DNA from: Bradyrhizobium quebecense
GTDB lineage: Bacteria > Pseudomonadota > Alphaproteobacteria > Rhizobiales > Xanthobacteraceae
NCBI RefSeq assembly: GCF_013373795.3
Contig: NZ_CP088022.1
Coordinates: 372,001 to 436,000, forward strand
DNA: 64,000 nt
Reading direction: 5' to 3'
The notes below the pieces were generated by a model, which was not told where the DNA came from, made no database searches, and saw only the letters and a program-made list of their open reading frames with translations. The position numbers and the translations under genes are program-made. Numbering within the stretch: position 1 is the stretch's first letter; each line of letters opens with the position of its first letter. Below, piece by piece: positions 50,654 to 59,292 of this stretch.

Positions 50654-52096
50654 TCACAACTCCCGTGCATTCGAGAACGCGAACGACGACACCCGCCGCG
50701 TGGTCTCGTCCAGGATCAGGGTGCGCGTGATCGGCGGCTCGGCACGCTGGCTGCAGTTCTCGCGCTCGCAGAGCCGGCAGTTGACGCCGATCGGGGTGCC
50801 CTCGACCTTCTCCAGATCCATGCCGGTCGCGTAGACGAGCTTTGCCGCATGACGGATTTCGCAGCCGAGCCCGATTGCAAAGCGCGGCTGCGGCTGCGGA
50901 TAGGGCGCCACCGGCCGCCGCACCGTCTGCGCGATCGAGAAGTAGCGCGTGCCGTCCGGCAGCTCGATCACCTGGCTCAGCAGGCGGTCGGGCATGTCGA
51001 AGGTCGAATGCACATTCCAGAGCGGGCAGGTGCCGCCGAATTTGGAGAACGGGAAGGTGCCTGAGGAAAACCGCTTCGACACGTTGCCGGCATTGTCGAC
51101 CCGCAGCAGGAAGAACGGCACGCCGCGCGCGTTCGGCCGTTGCAGCGTTGTGAGGCGGTGGCAGACCTGCTCGAAGCCGGCGTTGAAGCGCTGCGCCAGC
51201 ACGTGGACGTCGTAGCTCAGGGCCTCGGCCGCGGAATGAAATGCCTGGTAGGGCATCATCGCGGCTGCCGCGAAATAATTGGCGAGCGTGATGCGGTACA
51301 GCCTGCGCGCGGTGTCGTCGAGCGGGCCGGCGCGGCTGACGATCGCATCGATCGCGGCGCCGCATTCGACATAGCCGATCTGCAGCGCGAGCTGGAAGCT
51401 GCGGCCGGCACTGTCGACCAGTTCGGAGATCAGCAACTGACGGCGATGGCGGTCGAAACGGCGCAGCGTCTCGCGCATCACGTCGACCGGCATGACGCGG
51501 GTGACGATCGAATGTTTTTCGCGCAGGCGCGTGGCGAGTGCCGTGAACAGGCCTTCGGTCGGCACGTTGAGCTCGTCGCGCAGATTTTCCGCCGCGGTAT
51601 CGAGCTCCGGGAAATAGTTGCGGTTGGCCTCGATCAGGTCGCGCACCCGCTCGATCGGGTTGGCGTCGAACTGCGAGCCTTCGCGATCGGCCATCTGCGC
51701 CGCCACCAGCGTCTCGCCGCGGCGCGCCTCGGTATAGGCGGCGTAAAGCCGCTGCAACGCATGCGTCACCCCGGGGCAGAGCTCGGCGAGGTCGCGCAGC
51801 TCCTGCTTCGGCAGGTCGATCTGGCGGAACAGGGGATCGGAGAAGATCTCGTTGAGTTCCGCGAAGAAGCGGTCCTCGTCGGCGGTGGCGAGGTCGCGCA
51901 GATCGAGGTCGTAGGTCTCGGCCAGCCGCAGCAGGATCTGCGCCGTCACCGGGCGCTGGTTGCGCTCGATCAGATTGATGTAAGAGGGCGAGATGCCGAG
52001 CCCCTCGGCGATCTGGGTCTGCGACAGCCCCAATTGCTGGCGGATCCGCCGAAAGCGCGGACCGACGAACAACTTCTTTCCGGACTCGCCCGGCAT
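50654..52096 (-). CDS. ScfR/RamB-type short-chain fatty-acyl regulator
   Basis: A 480-residue regulator: N-terminal XRE helix-turn-helix (~12-68; LGLSQTQIAEGLGISPSYIN), a central ImmA/IrrE-like segment, and the C-terminal DUF2083 domain characteristic of the short-chain acyl-CoA regulators (ScfR, PrpC regulator, RamB). A cysteine cluster (CRLCERENC) near the end could bind metal. It probably controls acetate/propionate or acyl-CoA metabolism. Family is clear; the target is inferred. The start is preceded by an AT-rich region with a perfect dyad at 52115. Confidence 0.88.
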   Translation of the reverse strand: MPGESGKKLFVGPRFRRIRQQLGLSQTQIAEGLGISPSYINLIERNQRPVTAQILLRLAETYDLDLRDLATADEDRFFAELNEIFSDPLFRQIDLPKQELRDLAELCPGVTHALQRLYAAYTEARRGETLVAAQMADREGSQFDANPIERVRDLIEANRNYFPELDTAAENLRDELNVPTEGLFTALATRLREKHSIVTRVMPVDVMRETLRRFDRHRRQLLISELVDSAGRSFQLALQIGYVECGAAIDAIVSRAGPLDDTARRLYRITLANYFAAAAMMPYQAFHSAAEALSYDVHVLAQRFNAGFEQVCHRLTTLQRPNARGVPFFLLRVDNAGNVSKRFSSGTFPFSKFGGTCPLWNVHSTFDMPDRLLSQVIELPDGTRYFSIAQTVRRPVAPYPQPQPRFAIGLGCEIRHAAKLVYATGMDLEKVEGTPIGVNCRLCERENCSQRAEPPITRTLILDETTRRVSSFAFSNAREL

Positions 52097-52114
52097 GGCA
52101 GCCTTCCTGACCCA

Positions 52115-52127
52115 TTTTGTGACAAAA
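52115..52127. promoter_or_regulatory. TTTTGT-G-ACAAAA palindrome, candidate autoregulatory site
   Basis: A perfect 13-bp dyad, 19 bp upstream of the regulator's ATG, in a ~60-bp AT-rich region with repeated TTACA motifs (TTACAAATTAAC, TTACAAG, TTACATG). Binding by the encoded regulator is inferred from position. Confidence 0.45.
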
Positions 52128-52337
52128 TTTACAAATTAACATTTATTACAAGTTCAGATGTTACATGACATCACCAATAGAAAACAAGGTATCTGTACGA
52201 ACTTCCTGTTTTCGCGTTTATCTCCTGACACGCACTTCGTGATGCTCTGTCAATAATGTCGATATGACGAGCAGGTCGCGGAGATCAGAATTCAGGCGGC
52301 TGAGCAAGGGCAGCAGGATTTTCAGAGGAGACTGACG

Positions 52338-52547
52338 ATGAGCAAGGGCAGCAATTTCTGGGTGATCGGCGGCGAATTCGGCTCGATGAACTTCCACAAG
52401 CTCGTCGAAGGCTCGGCCCAGGTCCGCGGTCCGTTCAAGACCCGCAAGGAAGCCGAAGAGTGCTGGAAGGAAGTCTCGGAAGAGAGCCGCCACAAGGCCG
52501 GCGTGCGCTTCTCGATCGTCGAGGAGCCGTCGCGGGTATCGGCCTAA
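52338..52547 (+). CDS. DUF4170 family protein
   Basis: A 69-residue protein of the alphaproteobacterial DUF4170 family (SNFWVIGGEFGSMNFHKL; GPFKTRKEAEECWKEVSEES; VRFSIVEE). Small alpha+beta protein; function unknown. ATG 52338 has GAGGAG upstream. A palindromic repeat begins 2 bp after the stop codon. Confidence 0.85.
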   Translation: MSKGSNFWVIGGEFGSMNFHKLVEGSAQVRGPFKTRKEAEECWKEVSEESRHKAGVRFSIVEEPSRVSA

Positions 52548-52549
52548 GC

Positions 52550-52598
52550 GAGCATGATCCGGAAAAGTGGGAACCGGTTTTCCGAAAAGATCATGCTC
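52550..52598. repeat. GAGCATGATCCGG...GATCATGCTC palindrome directly after a stop codon
   Basis: A 49-bp inverted repeat (GAGCATGATC / GATCATGCTC, inner CGGAAAAGTGGGAACC / GGTTTTCCG) beginning 2 bp after the DUF4170 TAA. Same element at 53411 and 61961. Confidence 0.9.
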
Positions 52599-52835
52599 AA
52601 ACAAGAGATAACGCCGCGATACGCAATCGCATTGTGACTGAGCTAAGAAACGTCCAAGGACGGCGGCCCCATCCGGTTCATCCGGGTGGGGTCGACCGCT
52701 TTTGGGACAGGGCCGGGATCTTTCATCTGGGGATAAGCGGCAACCTAAGTGCTTGGGAACCAACGTCCTTTGCGGACGTCATGGTTGCTGATAGGTTAAT
52801 AGGAAAGGCAACCCGTCACCACGAGGCCGTAAGGC

Positions 52836-53411
52836 ATGTCCGATCCGCAGAACAACGGCAGCGAGGCGCGCGAGATGCGGCCGACGCTGCGAGAGGCGCT
52901 GCGGCGGGCGCGGATCGAGGCGGCCGATCGCACCGGCGTCGTCGTCGAGTTGCGCGATGCCGAAGTGGCGCGGCTCGAGATCCTCAACGACGCGCTCGAT
53001 CCCTTGTTTGCGCAGGTGCCGGAGAAGGTCGATCTGTTCGACCGCGGCATCAGCCAGGGCGAGACGCCGCGGCTCTGGATCGACGTGGTCGCGCATGTGC
53101 TAATGGGCCGCGACAAGCGCATCTACCGCTTTGTGCAGGACACGAGGTTCGGCCGCATCGTGCTTGCCGAATCGCACGACGTGGCCGTGATGGTCGATGC
53201 GGTCACCGACTATGTCGCGCGGCGCATGATCGAACGCGAGCATGCGATGGTGGCAACGCCGCTTCCGGTTGCCGAGCCGCCGGCTCCGCCGCCCGTGCCG
53301 GTGGTGGCGCCGAAGCGCCGCGGCGGGATCGGCATGTTCGTGCTCGGCTTCGTCCTGGGCGCGCTGGCGCTGTTCGGCTTCGCGCTGCTGGCGAGCTTGC
53401 AGAACTTTTAG
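52836..53411 (+). CDS. Hypothetical membrane-anchored protein
   Basis: A 191-residue protein: a soluble alpha/beta region (~20-135; LDPLFAQVPEKVDLFDRG, WIDVVAHVLMGRDKRIYRF), a Pro/Val-rich spacer (~140-158) and one C-terminal transmembrane helix (~165-187), i.e. a tail-anchored topology. No domain recognised. A copy of the GAGCATGATC repeat starts on its stop codon. Confidence 0.75.
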   Translation: MSDPQNNGSEAREMRPTLREALRRARIEAADRTGVVVELRDAEVARLEILNDALDPLFAQVPEKVDLFDRGISQGETPRLWIDVVAHVLMGRDKRIYRFVQDTRFGRIVLAESHDVAVMVDAVTDYVARRMIEREHAMVATPLPVAEPPAPPPVPVVAPKRRGGIGMFVLGFVLGALALFGFALLASLQNF

Positions 53412-53460
53412 AGCATGATCCGGAAAAGTGCGAAGCGGTTTTCCGAAAGAGATCATGCTC
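53411..53460. repeat. GAGCATGATCCGG...GATCATGCTC palindrome overlapping a stop codon
   Basis: The first base of the 50-bp element is the last base of the TAG of the preceding gene (TAGAGCATGATCC). Same family as 52550 and 61961. Confidence 0.9.
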
Positions 53461-53485
53461 AAATAAGGGAAGGGCGGGGGGCATC

Positions 53486-54250
53486 GTGGTCGTAACTCCC
53501 GCCTCGGCATTTTTCGGCATCCTGGCGGCGGCCGCGGTGGTCGGCAGTGCCGTGCTGTTCGGCAAATGGCAGACGCTGCGGCGCGCCGAATATATCCGCA
53601 CCTTCAAGTGGCCGGCCGGCCTGTTGGCCCGGCTCGAGAAGCATCACCCCGGCTTCGCCCGCAAGGACAGCGCGCTGGTGTCGCGCGGCCTGCGGCAGTT
53701 CTTCCTCGCCTATCTGATGAGCGGCAAGCGTTACGTCTCGATGCCGTCGCAAGCGGCCGACGACCTCTGGCACGAATTCATTCTCTACACCCGCGAATAC
53801 GACGCGTTCTGCCGCCGTGCCTTCGGATCCTTCCTGCACCACACGCCCGCGGTCGTGCTGGTGAAGGAGCGGCGCCGGAGCAATGAAGGGCTGCGGCGGG
53901 TCTGGTGGTATTGCTGCAAGTACGAGAACATCGATCCGGTCAGGCCGACGCGGCTGCCGCTATTGTTCGCGCTCGACGCCAAGCTCAGCATAGCGAACGG
54001 CTTCATCTATCACACCGACTGCGAGGCGCTGCGCCGCAGCGGCATCGGTGGCAACAGTCCGTATTGCGGCGGCGATTTCGCCGACTCGTCGATCGACGGA
54101 TCGTCGGCGGGTTTTGGCGATGCCGGCAGTGACGGAAGCCATGGCGGCCATGGTGGCGACGGGGGTGGCCACGGCGGCGGTGATGGAGGTGGCGGTGACA
54201 GCGGAGGCGGCTGCGGTGGTGGGTGTGGCGGCGGCGGGGGCGGTGATTAG
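53486..54250 (+). CDS. Glycine-rich-domain protein with conserved W-H / H-H motif
   Basis: A 254-residue protein: a short N-terminal hydrophobic segment (~5-25), a soluble domain (~40-180) with DDLWHEFILYTREYDAFCRR (Trp95-His96) and SFLHHTP (His118-His119), typical of the bacterial 'glycine-rich domain' family, several cysteines (WWYCCKYEN, YHTDCE, SPYCGGD), and a Gly/His/Asp-rich tail (~205-254) ending in two Cys. The histidines, cysteines and Gly-rich tail suggest metal or redox chemistry at the membrane, but function is unknown. The start is GTG 53486 (no ATG) with GGGAAGGG upstream. Its TAG overlaps the stop of the converging phosphoesterase. Confidence 0.75.
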   Translation: MVVTPASAFFGILAAAAVVGSAVLFGKWQTLRRAEYIRTFKWPAGLLARLEKHHPGFARKDSALVSRGLRQFFLAYLMSGKRYVSMPSQAADDLWHEFILYTREYDAFCRRAFGSFLHHTPAVVLVKERRRSNEGLRRVWWYCCKYENIDPVRPTRLPLLFALDAKLSIANGFIYHTDCEALRRSGIGGNSPYCGGDFADSSIDGSSAGFGDAGSDGSHGGHGGDGGGHGGGDGGGGDSGGGCGGGCGGGGGGD

Positions 54251-55134
54251 GATAGCCGCACTTGCTTCAGCTCGCGAATGCCGTCGTCAGCGCCGATGCC
54301 GCGCACGGTCTGCTCGCAGCGCCAGCCATTGCCGTCGCGCTCGATCGAGAACAGATTGTAGGCCGCCGCCGGATAGTGCTTGCGCGCCAGCGCCGATGCC
54401 GACGGCACGCCGATCGCCGGGATCTTCCGCTCGGGGCCGTCGAACCACATCGTCGAATGGATGTGGTCGTGGCCATGCAGCACCAGCTCGACGCCGTGCC
54501 GCTTGAGCAGCGCCAGCAGCTGATGCGAGTCGGTCAGCCGCTTGGCGCGCCCGTCGGAGTGCAGCGGGTGGTGCACCAGGAGGACGCGGAAGGCGTCCTC
54601 CCGCGACAGCCGTGCGAGGATCGTATCCAGCGCGCCGAGCTGGGCATGGCCGAGCCAGCCGGTGGCCATCAGCGGCGGCGTCGGCACCGCCGAGGAGACG
54701 CCGATCAGCGTCACCGGCCCGCGGCGGCGCACGAACGGAAAATGCGATGCCGCGCCATCGGCGTCGCCGCGCAGATAGTCGCCGAAGTGACTGACGAAGC
54801 GATGCCGGGTCGCGCGCACATAGGCGTCGTGATTGCCGGGGACCACGGTGACGTCGGCAGCGCCGCCGACGCCCTCGAGCCATTGCCGGGCCGGATTGAA
54901 CTCGGCATCCAGCGCCAGGTTGACGAGATCGCCGGTCACGGCGACATGGTCCGGCTGCTGTGCCTGCATGTCCGATACCAGCGTGTCGAGCACGTCGCGG
55001 CGATGATATTTGTGACGGTTGCGCGTCCAGTTCAGGTAGCCGAAGGCGCGCTTGCCGGCGAGATCGCGCAGCCGCGCAGCCGGCAGCGGCGGCAGATGCG
55101 GATCCGACAAATGCGCCAGACGGAACACCGCCAT
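54247..55134 (-). CDS. Metallophosphoesterase (calcineurin-like)
   Basis: A 295-residue cytoplasmic dimetal phosphoesterase: motifs Asp11-x-His13 (LAHLSDPHLPP), GDLVN, PGNHDAY, VHHPLH and LHGHDHIH are all present. It is related to the CpdA/YfcE-like cyclic-nucleotide or phosphodiester hydrolases; the substrate cannot be called. ATG 55134 starts the metal-binding N-terminus; in-frame sequence upstream is non-homologous. The stop (TAA, 54247-54249) overlaps the TAG of the converging gene. Confidence 0.9.
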   Translation of the reverse strand: MAVFRLAHLSDPHLPPLPAARLRDLAGKRAFGYLNWTRNRHKYHRRDVLDTLVSDMQAQQPDHVAVTGDLVNLALDAEFNPARQWLEGVGGAADVTVVPGNHDAYVRATRHRFVSHFGDYLRGDADGAASHFPFVRRRGPVTLIGVSSAVPTPPLMATGWLGHAQLGALDTILARLSREDAFRVLLVHHPLHSDGRAKRLTDSHQLLALLKRHGVELVLHGHDHIHSTMWFDGPERKIPAIGVPSASALARKHYPAAAYNLFSIERDGNGWRCEQTVRGIGADDGIRELKQVRLS

Positions 55135-55281
55135 CACGCGATTCCCTTCGGATTGTCGGTGAAAAGTGGCCGGCAGCCGGTCATGTCGTGCTATCCCGAA
55201 CGTCCTGCCCTGTATTGGCAAGAGCTGCGCAAGCGCGCAAGGATCAAAGCACGGATCAAACACCATGATGTCGAGGGTTCA

Positions 55282-55770
55282 GTGACGGTCCTGCTCGATT
55301 TACGCAAGCGCTACGAGCCGCAGATCAGGTGGGTGTTTCATTTCTACTGGCGGCTGGCCCGCAGCATGACACTCGGGGTCCGCGCCGTCGTGCTCGACGC
55401 CGATAACAAGGTGTTCCTGGTCAAGCACAGCTACGTCCAGGGCTGGTATCTGCCCGGAGGCGGGGTCGAGGTTGGTGAAAGTTTTATCGAAGCGCTGCGG
55501 CGCGAGCTGGAAGAGGAGGGGCGGATCGAGCTCGACGGCATGCCGGTGCTGCACGGCATCTTCCACAACAGCCACGTCTCGCCGCGCGACCATGTCGCGG
55601 TCTATGTCGTCAGGAACTACCGGCAGGACCGCCTGCCGGAGCCGAATCGCGAGATCGTGGCCTGCGGCTTCTTCGATCCGGCTGATCTGCCTGATGACAC
55701 CACCCCCGGTACGCGGCTGCGGATCGCGGAGGTGCTCGAGGGCAAGCCGCCGCCGGCGACATGGCGGTGA
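55282..55770 (+). CDS. NUDIX hydrolase
   Basis: A 162-residue NUDIX protein with the box GGGVEVGESFIEALRREL (continuing EEEG, ~59-80), within a domain beginning LGVRAVVLDADNKVFLVKHS. It hydrolyses a nucleoside diphosphate linked to another moiety. GTG 55282 with GAGGG upstream is chosen as start; further in-frame codons upstream (to 54262) are shadow of the phosphoesterase gene. Slightly before the GNAT gene, perhaps cotranscribed. Confidence 0.85.
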   Translation: MTVLLDLRKRYEPQIRWVFHFYWRLARSMTLGVRAVVLDADNKVFLVKHSYVQGWYLPGGGVEVGESFIEALRRELEEEGRIELDGMPVLHGIFHNSHVSPRDHVAVYVVRNYRQDRLPEPNREIVACGFFDPADLPDDTTPGTRLRIAEVLEGKPPPATWR

Positions 55771-55809
55771 TGGACCGCGCCCGCGCCAGATGCTATCCCG
55801 CGCCCCACA

Positions 55810-56322
55810 ATGACAGAACTGTCCCTGACCATCCTGCCCGAGACCCCAAAAGACGCCCAGGCGATCGAGCGCCTGCATGAGCGCACCTTCGGGCCCGGCC
55901 GCTTCGCGCTCAGCGCCTACCGGTTGCGCGAGCATGTCGATCATCTGCTCGACGTCTCCTTCACGGCGCGGATCGGCACGCTGCTGGTCGGCTCGGTGCG
56001 CCAACTCCCGGTCACGATCGGCGATACGCCGGCCCTGATGCTCGGGCCGTTGACGGTCGAGCCGCCGTTCCGCAGCCGCGGCGTCGGCCGCGCGCTGCTC
56101 GAGCGTGCGATCAACGACGCCCGCGCCAAGGGCCATCGGCTCATCGTCCTTGTCGGTGACGCGCCGTACTATTCGCGGGTCGGCTTCAAGCCGGTCCCGA
56201 AGGGGCGGATGACGATGCCAGGCCCCGTCGACTACAGTCGCCTGCTTGTCATGGAACTGGTCGACGGCGCTGCCGAGAGCGTATCCGGACCGATCCAGCC
56301 GGACTGGAGCAAGGCGATCTGA
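55810..56322 (+). CDS. GNAT-family N-acetyltransferase (YhbS-like)
   Basis: A 170-residue GCN5-related acyltransferase. The acetyl-CoA pyrophosphate loop is RSRGVGRALLERAI (after LGPLTVEPPF) and the C-terminal DAPYYSRVGFKPVP matches the YhbS group. It acetylates a small molecule or protein amine; substrate unknown. Starts 39 bp after the NUDIX gene. Confidence 0.88.
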   Translation: MTELSLTILPETPKDAQAIERLHERTFGPGRFALSAYRLREHVDHLLDVSFTARIGTLLVGSVRQLPVTIGDTPALMLGPLTVEPPFRSRGVGRALLERAINDARAKGHRLIVLVGDAPYYSRVGFKPVPKGRMTMPGPVDYSRLLVMELVDGAAESVSGPIQPDWSKAI

Positions 56323-56436
56323 CATCCGCGCGAGCGTCGCCCGGAACGGTTGCGCGCTGTCGGAAACTGAAGCACAGTTGAGGCAAGCGCCGGGACAAGA
56401 CCGGCGCATGTCATATCAACAGGGAGAGTGCGCGCC

Positions 56437-56754
56437 ATGATCAAGGTCAGTGTGATGTATCCGAACAATCCAGGCGCACGCTTTGATCACGAGTATTATC
56501 GCGACAAGCACATGCCGCTGGTGAAGGCGCGCCTCGGCGACGCCTGCAAATACTACACCGTCGACAAGGGTCTTGCCGGCGGCGCACCGGGGACGCCCGC
56601 AACCTATGTCGGGATGTGTCACATCTTCTGCGACTCGGTTGAGGCCTTCGCGGCCGGTATGGGCAAGCACGCCCAGGAGATCATGGGCGACATTCCGAAT
56701 TATACCGATCTGCAGCCGGTGATTCAGATCAGCGAAGTCGTCGTCGGTCACTGA
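56437..56754 (+). CDS. EthD-family protein
   Basis: A 105-residue dimeric alpha/beta-barrel protein of the EthD family (HEYYRDKHMPLVKARLG; GMCHIFCDSVEAFAAGM). Such proteins are found beside degradative pathways (e.g. ETBE) or alone; role here is unknown. ATG 56437 is chosen over GTG 56428; GGGAGAG lies upstream. A palindromic terminator follows. Confidence 0.88.
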   Translation: MIKVSVMYPNNPGARFDHEYYRDKHMPLVKARLGDACKYYTVDKGLAGGAPGTPATYVGMCHIFCDSVEAFAAGMGKHAQEIMGDIPNYTDLQPVIQISEVVVGH

Positions 56755-56777
56755 TGGCGCAGGCGTTAGAGCATCGA

Positions 56778-56805
56778 TCCCTCTGCCGCAAGCGGCAGAG
56801 GGATA
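56778..56805. terminator. Bidirectional hairpin between EthD and TonB-receptor genes
   Basis: ATCCCTCTGCCGC, loop AA, GCGGCAGAGGGAT: a perfect 13-bp stem between convergent stops. Tails lack a long T-run. Confidence 0.75.
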
Positions 56806-56813
56806 TGCTTGTC

Positions 56814-59180
56814 TCAGAACTTCAGATTGGCGAAGGCCCGCACGCCGAGGCCCGGCATCAGCACCTCGTCCTTGGTGTAGGACACTGAGTTGCGGATGTT
56901 CTGGTTGAGCAGATTGTTGCCGACCAGGCCAAGCGTCATCTCGCGCGCGCCGATCCATGATTGATTGAGCTTGGTGTTGTAGGTGATCTCCGCGTTCAGC
57001 AAATTGTATCCCGCGGTCGGCGTCTCGCCGATGACTGCGATGTCGTTCTGCGCAAACGCGTGCACCAGGTTGATCCGGGTGTACCAGTTGCTGTCGCGCC
57101 AGTAGACGCCGCCGCCAAGCCGCACCGGCGGAATCCGCGGCACGTTGCTGCCGTCGGTGAAGGTGGCGCGCACCACGTCGAACTGGTTCTCGATGCCCCA
57201 GATGCCGCCGTTGAGTGGGCCGATATCGAGCTGGCTCTGGAACTCGGCGCCACGGAAGGTCGCATCACGCTGCGAATACACCGCCTGCCGGCCCTCGTTG
57301 CTGGGATCGCCATTGCCGCAGGAATCGAAATCGCTGCCGCACATCACCCCGGTCAGGCGGCGATAGATGAAATTGCTGAAGCGGGTGTAATAGGCGGTGA
57401 CCTCGAAGCGGAACGGGCCGGTCGCCTTGCGCAGGCCGACCTCGACCGATTTCGCGGTCTCGATGGTCAGGTTCGGATTGCCGATGTCGAAGGTCGCGGT
57501 GGCATCATGCGCGCCGCGCGAGAACAGCTCGGCGGGTTTCGGCGCGCGCTCGACATACTGCGCCGTGATGCTGCCGACGAGGTCGCCGGGCAGGTTCTGG
57601 ATCAGCCCGACGCTGCCGCTGACCGGCGTGTAGGACGGATTGCGTGAAAACGAGCTTTGCGGCGCGCCGTCCGGCAGGAAGTCCGTCGGGAAATCCGGCG
57701 TCGATCCGTGCAGGTCGACATGCTCGATGCGGCCCGCGACCTGCGCCTTGGTCGAATCCGTGAACTTGAATTCGTTGAACACGTAGCCCGCGATGCGGTT
57801 GTTGTTGTTCGGGCTCCACAGCCCGTTGAACAGCGCGCCTGGGTTGTCCGGGCTCGGCGCGGTCAGCTCCTGATGCCCGCCCTGCAGGCCGAACGCCGTG
57901 GTCACCGTGGCGAAGCGCGCGTTGAACGGCATCATCTGCACCTCGAAGCGGGCCTCCTGCTCCTTGCTGGTGAAGGTCTGGCGTACGCCGTCGCTGAACA
58001 GGTCGGTCGGATCGGCAAGCCCGAGCTCGTTGTGCCGATAGTCGGTCGCGCCGACCCAGAACCGCACGGCGTCGATTGCAGCCGCATCCGGCCGGTACTC
58101 GCCCTTGACCGCGATCTTGGTCTGGTGCGCGTCGATCCGGGTCCGATGATCGGCGCCGTCGATTCCCGGAATGTGGTAGAGCGAGTCGTTCTGGGTGATC
58201 GACGCACCGATATACCCGCCCTGGAAGAAATAGGACGCGCCGACCGAGGCTCCGTCCGACTGGGTTGCCGAGTTCGGCTGGCGGCCGTTCACCGGCCGGG
58301 TCTGGTCGAAAAGATACGGGTAGCTCGGGATGCTGTAGTCGCTGGTGGTGCGGCCATAGACGTCGGCATGTACGGCGACATTGTTGTCGCCGGCATCCAG
58401 CAGCATGCCGCCCTCGACGCCGCGATTGACCGAGCTGACGGACGTGCGGGTCTCGACATTGAGGCAACCCTGACCGCCTGCGTCGGCCAGCGGTGCCTTC
58501 ACCGGCAATCCGTAGCTCTGAAATGGTGCCGCCGCGCAGGTCGGCATCGCGTCGGGTATCCGGTTGTTGGTGGCGCTCACCACGCCGCCGATCGAGGTCG
58601 AGCCGTAGCGCAACGCGGCAGGTCCCCGCACCACCTCGATCTGGTTGGTCGAGAACGGATCGATCGGCACGAAATGATCCTCGCCGAGATCCGAGACGCC
58701 GCCGCCGCCGAGGCCGTTCTCGACGATGCCGACGCGATTGACGTCGAGGCCGCGGATGATCGGCCGGCTCGATGCGCCGGGCGCGAAGCTCGAACCGGTG
58801 ATGCCGGGCTTGGAGAACAGGAGATCGCCGAGCGTGGCGCCGCCGGAGCGCCGCAGTTCCTCGTTGGGCACCACGGTGACGGTTGCGAACTGGTCGGTGA
58901 CGACGGGCAACACGCCCTGCTGTGGTGCGGGCGCCGGTGCCGCTTGCGGCGGTTGCACGGCTGCGGCGCGTTCGCGGTTGCGGCTCGGCGCAGCCCGGAC
59001 GACGTGAACCGGCGCGCGCGTCGGCGCGGTGCGGTGCCGCTGGATCGGGCTTGGCGCCGTCACCGTGATGTCAGGGAGTTGCGTCGGCGGGTCATCGGCC
59101 AGCGCGCCGCCATGCATTGCGCCGAGCAGCAGCCAGCTCGCGCCTCCGATGTGGAGTGCTCGTTTCTTCTGAAGTGTCAT
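56814..59180 (-). CDS. TonB-dependent outer-membrane receptor, ZnuD-like (zinc type)
   Basis: A 788-residue receptor: signal peptide (~1-30), a Pro/Ala-rich spacer (~45-95), the N-terminal plug (~105-225) and a 22-strand barrel ending LGVRAFANLKF. The plug and early barrel resemble the zinc receptor ZnuD (GASSRPIIRGLDVNRVGIVE, EVVRGPAALRYGSTSIGGVV, NRIPD). No histidine-rich loop is obvious. With the Zur-like palindrome and a DUF2946 gene directly upstream, a zinc-uptake role is likely. ATG 59180 starts the signal; in-frame codons before it are not signal-like. Confidence 0.88.
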   Translation of the reverse strand: MTLQKKRALHIGGASWLLLGAMHGGALADDPPTQLPDITVTAPSPIQRHRTAPTRAPVHVVRAAPSRNRERAAAVQPPQAAPAPAPQQGVLPVVTDQFATVTVVPNEELRRSGGATLGDLLFSKPGITGSSFAPGASSRPIIRGLDVNRVGIVENGLGGGGVSDLGEDHFVPIDPFSTNQIEVVRGPAALRYGSTSIGGVVSATNNRIPDAMPTCAAAPFQSYGLPVKAPLADAGGQGCLNVETRTSVSSVNRGVEGGMLLDAGDNNVAVHADVYGRTTSDYSIPSYPYLFDQTRPVNGRQPNSATQSDGASVGASYFFQGGYIGASITQNDSLYHIPGIDGADHRTRIDAHQTKIAVKGEYRPDAAAIDAVRFWVGATDYRHNELGLADPTDLFSDGVRQTFTSKEQEARFEVQMMPFNARFATVTTAFGLQGGHQELTAPSPDNPGALFNGLWSPNNNNRIAGYVFNEFKFTDSTKAQVAGRIEHVDLHGSTPDFPTDFLPDGAPQSSFSRNPSYTPVSGSVGLIQNLPGDLVGSITAQYVERAPKPAELFSRGAHDATATFDIGNPNLTIETAKSVEVGLRKATGPFRFEVTAYYTRFSNFIYRRLTGVMCGSDFDSCGNGDPSNEGRQAVYSQRDATFRGAEFQSQLDIGPLNGGIWGIENQFDVVRATFTDGSNVPRIPPVRLGGGVYWRDSNWYTRINLVHAFAQNDIAVIGETPTAGYNLLNAEITYNTKLNQSWIGAREMTLGLVGNNLLNQNIRNSVSYTKDEVLMPGLGVRAFANLKF

Positions 59181-59292
59181 TGTCCCGATCCAGGTGCCGT
59201 CGAAATGACGGATCGATCCCGATTTGCCCTGCTGGAGCAGGCCGCAACTGTGACGCGGCCGCCCGCTCAGGGCGTGCAGCAATCAGTCGATG

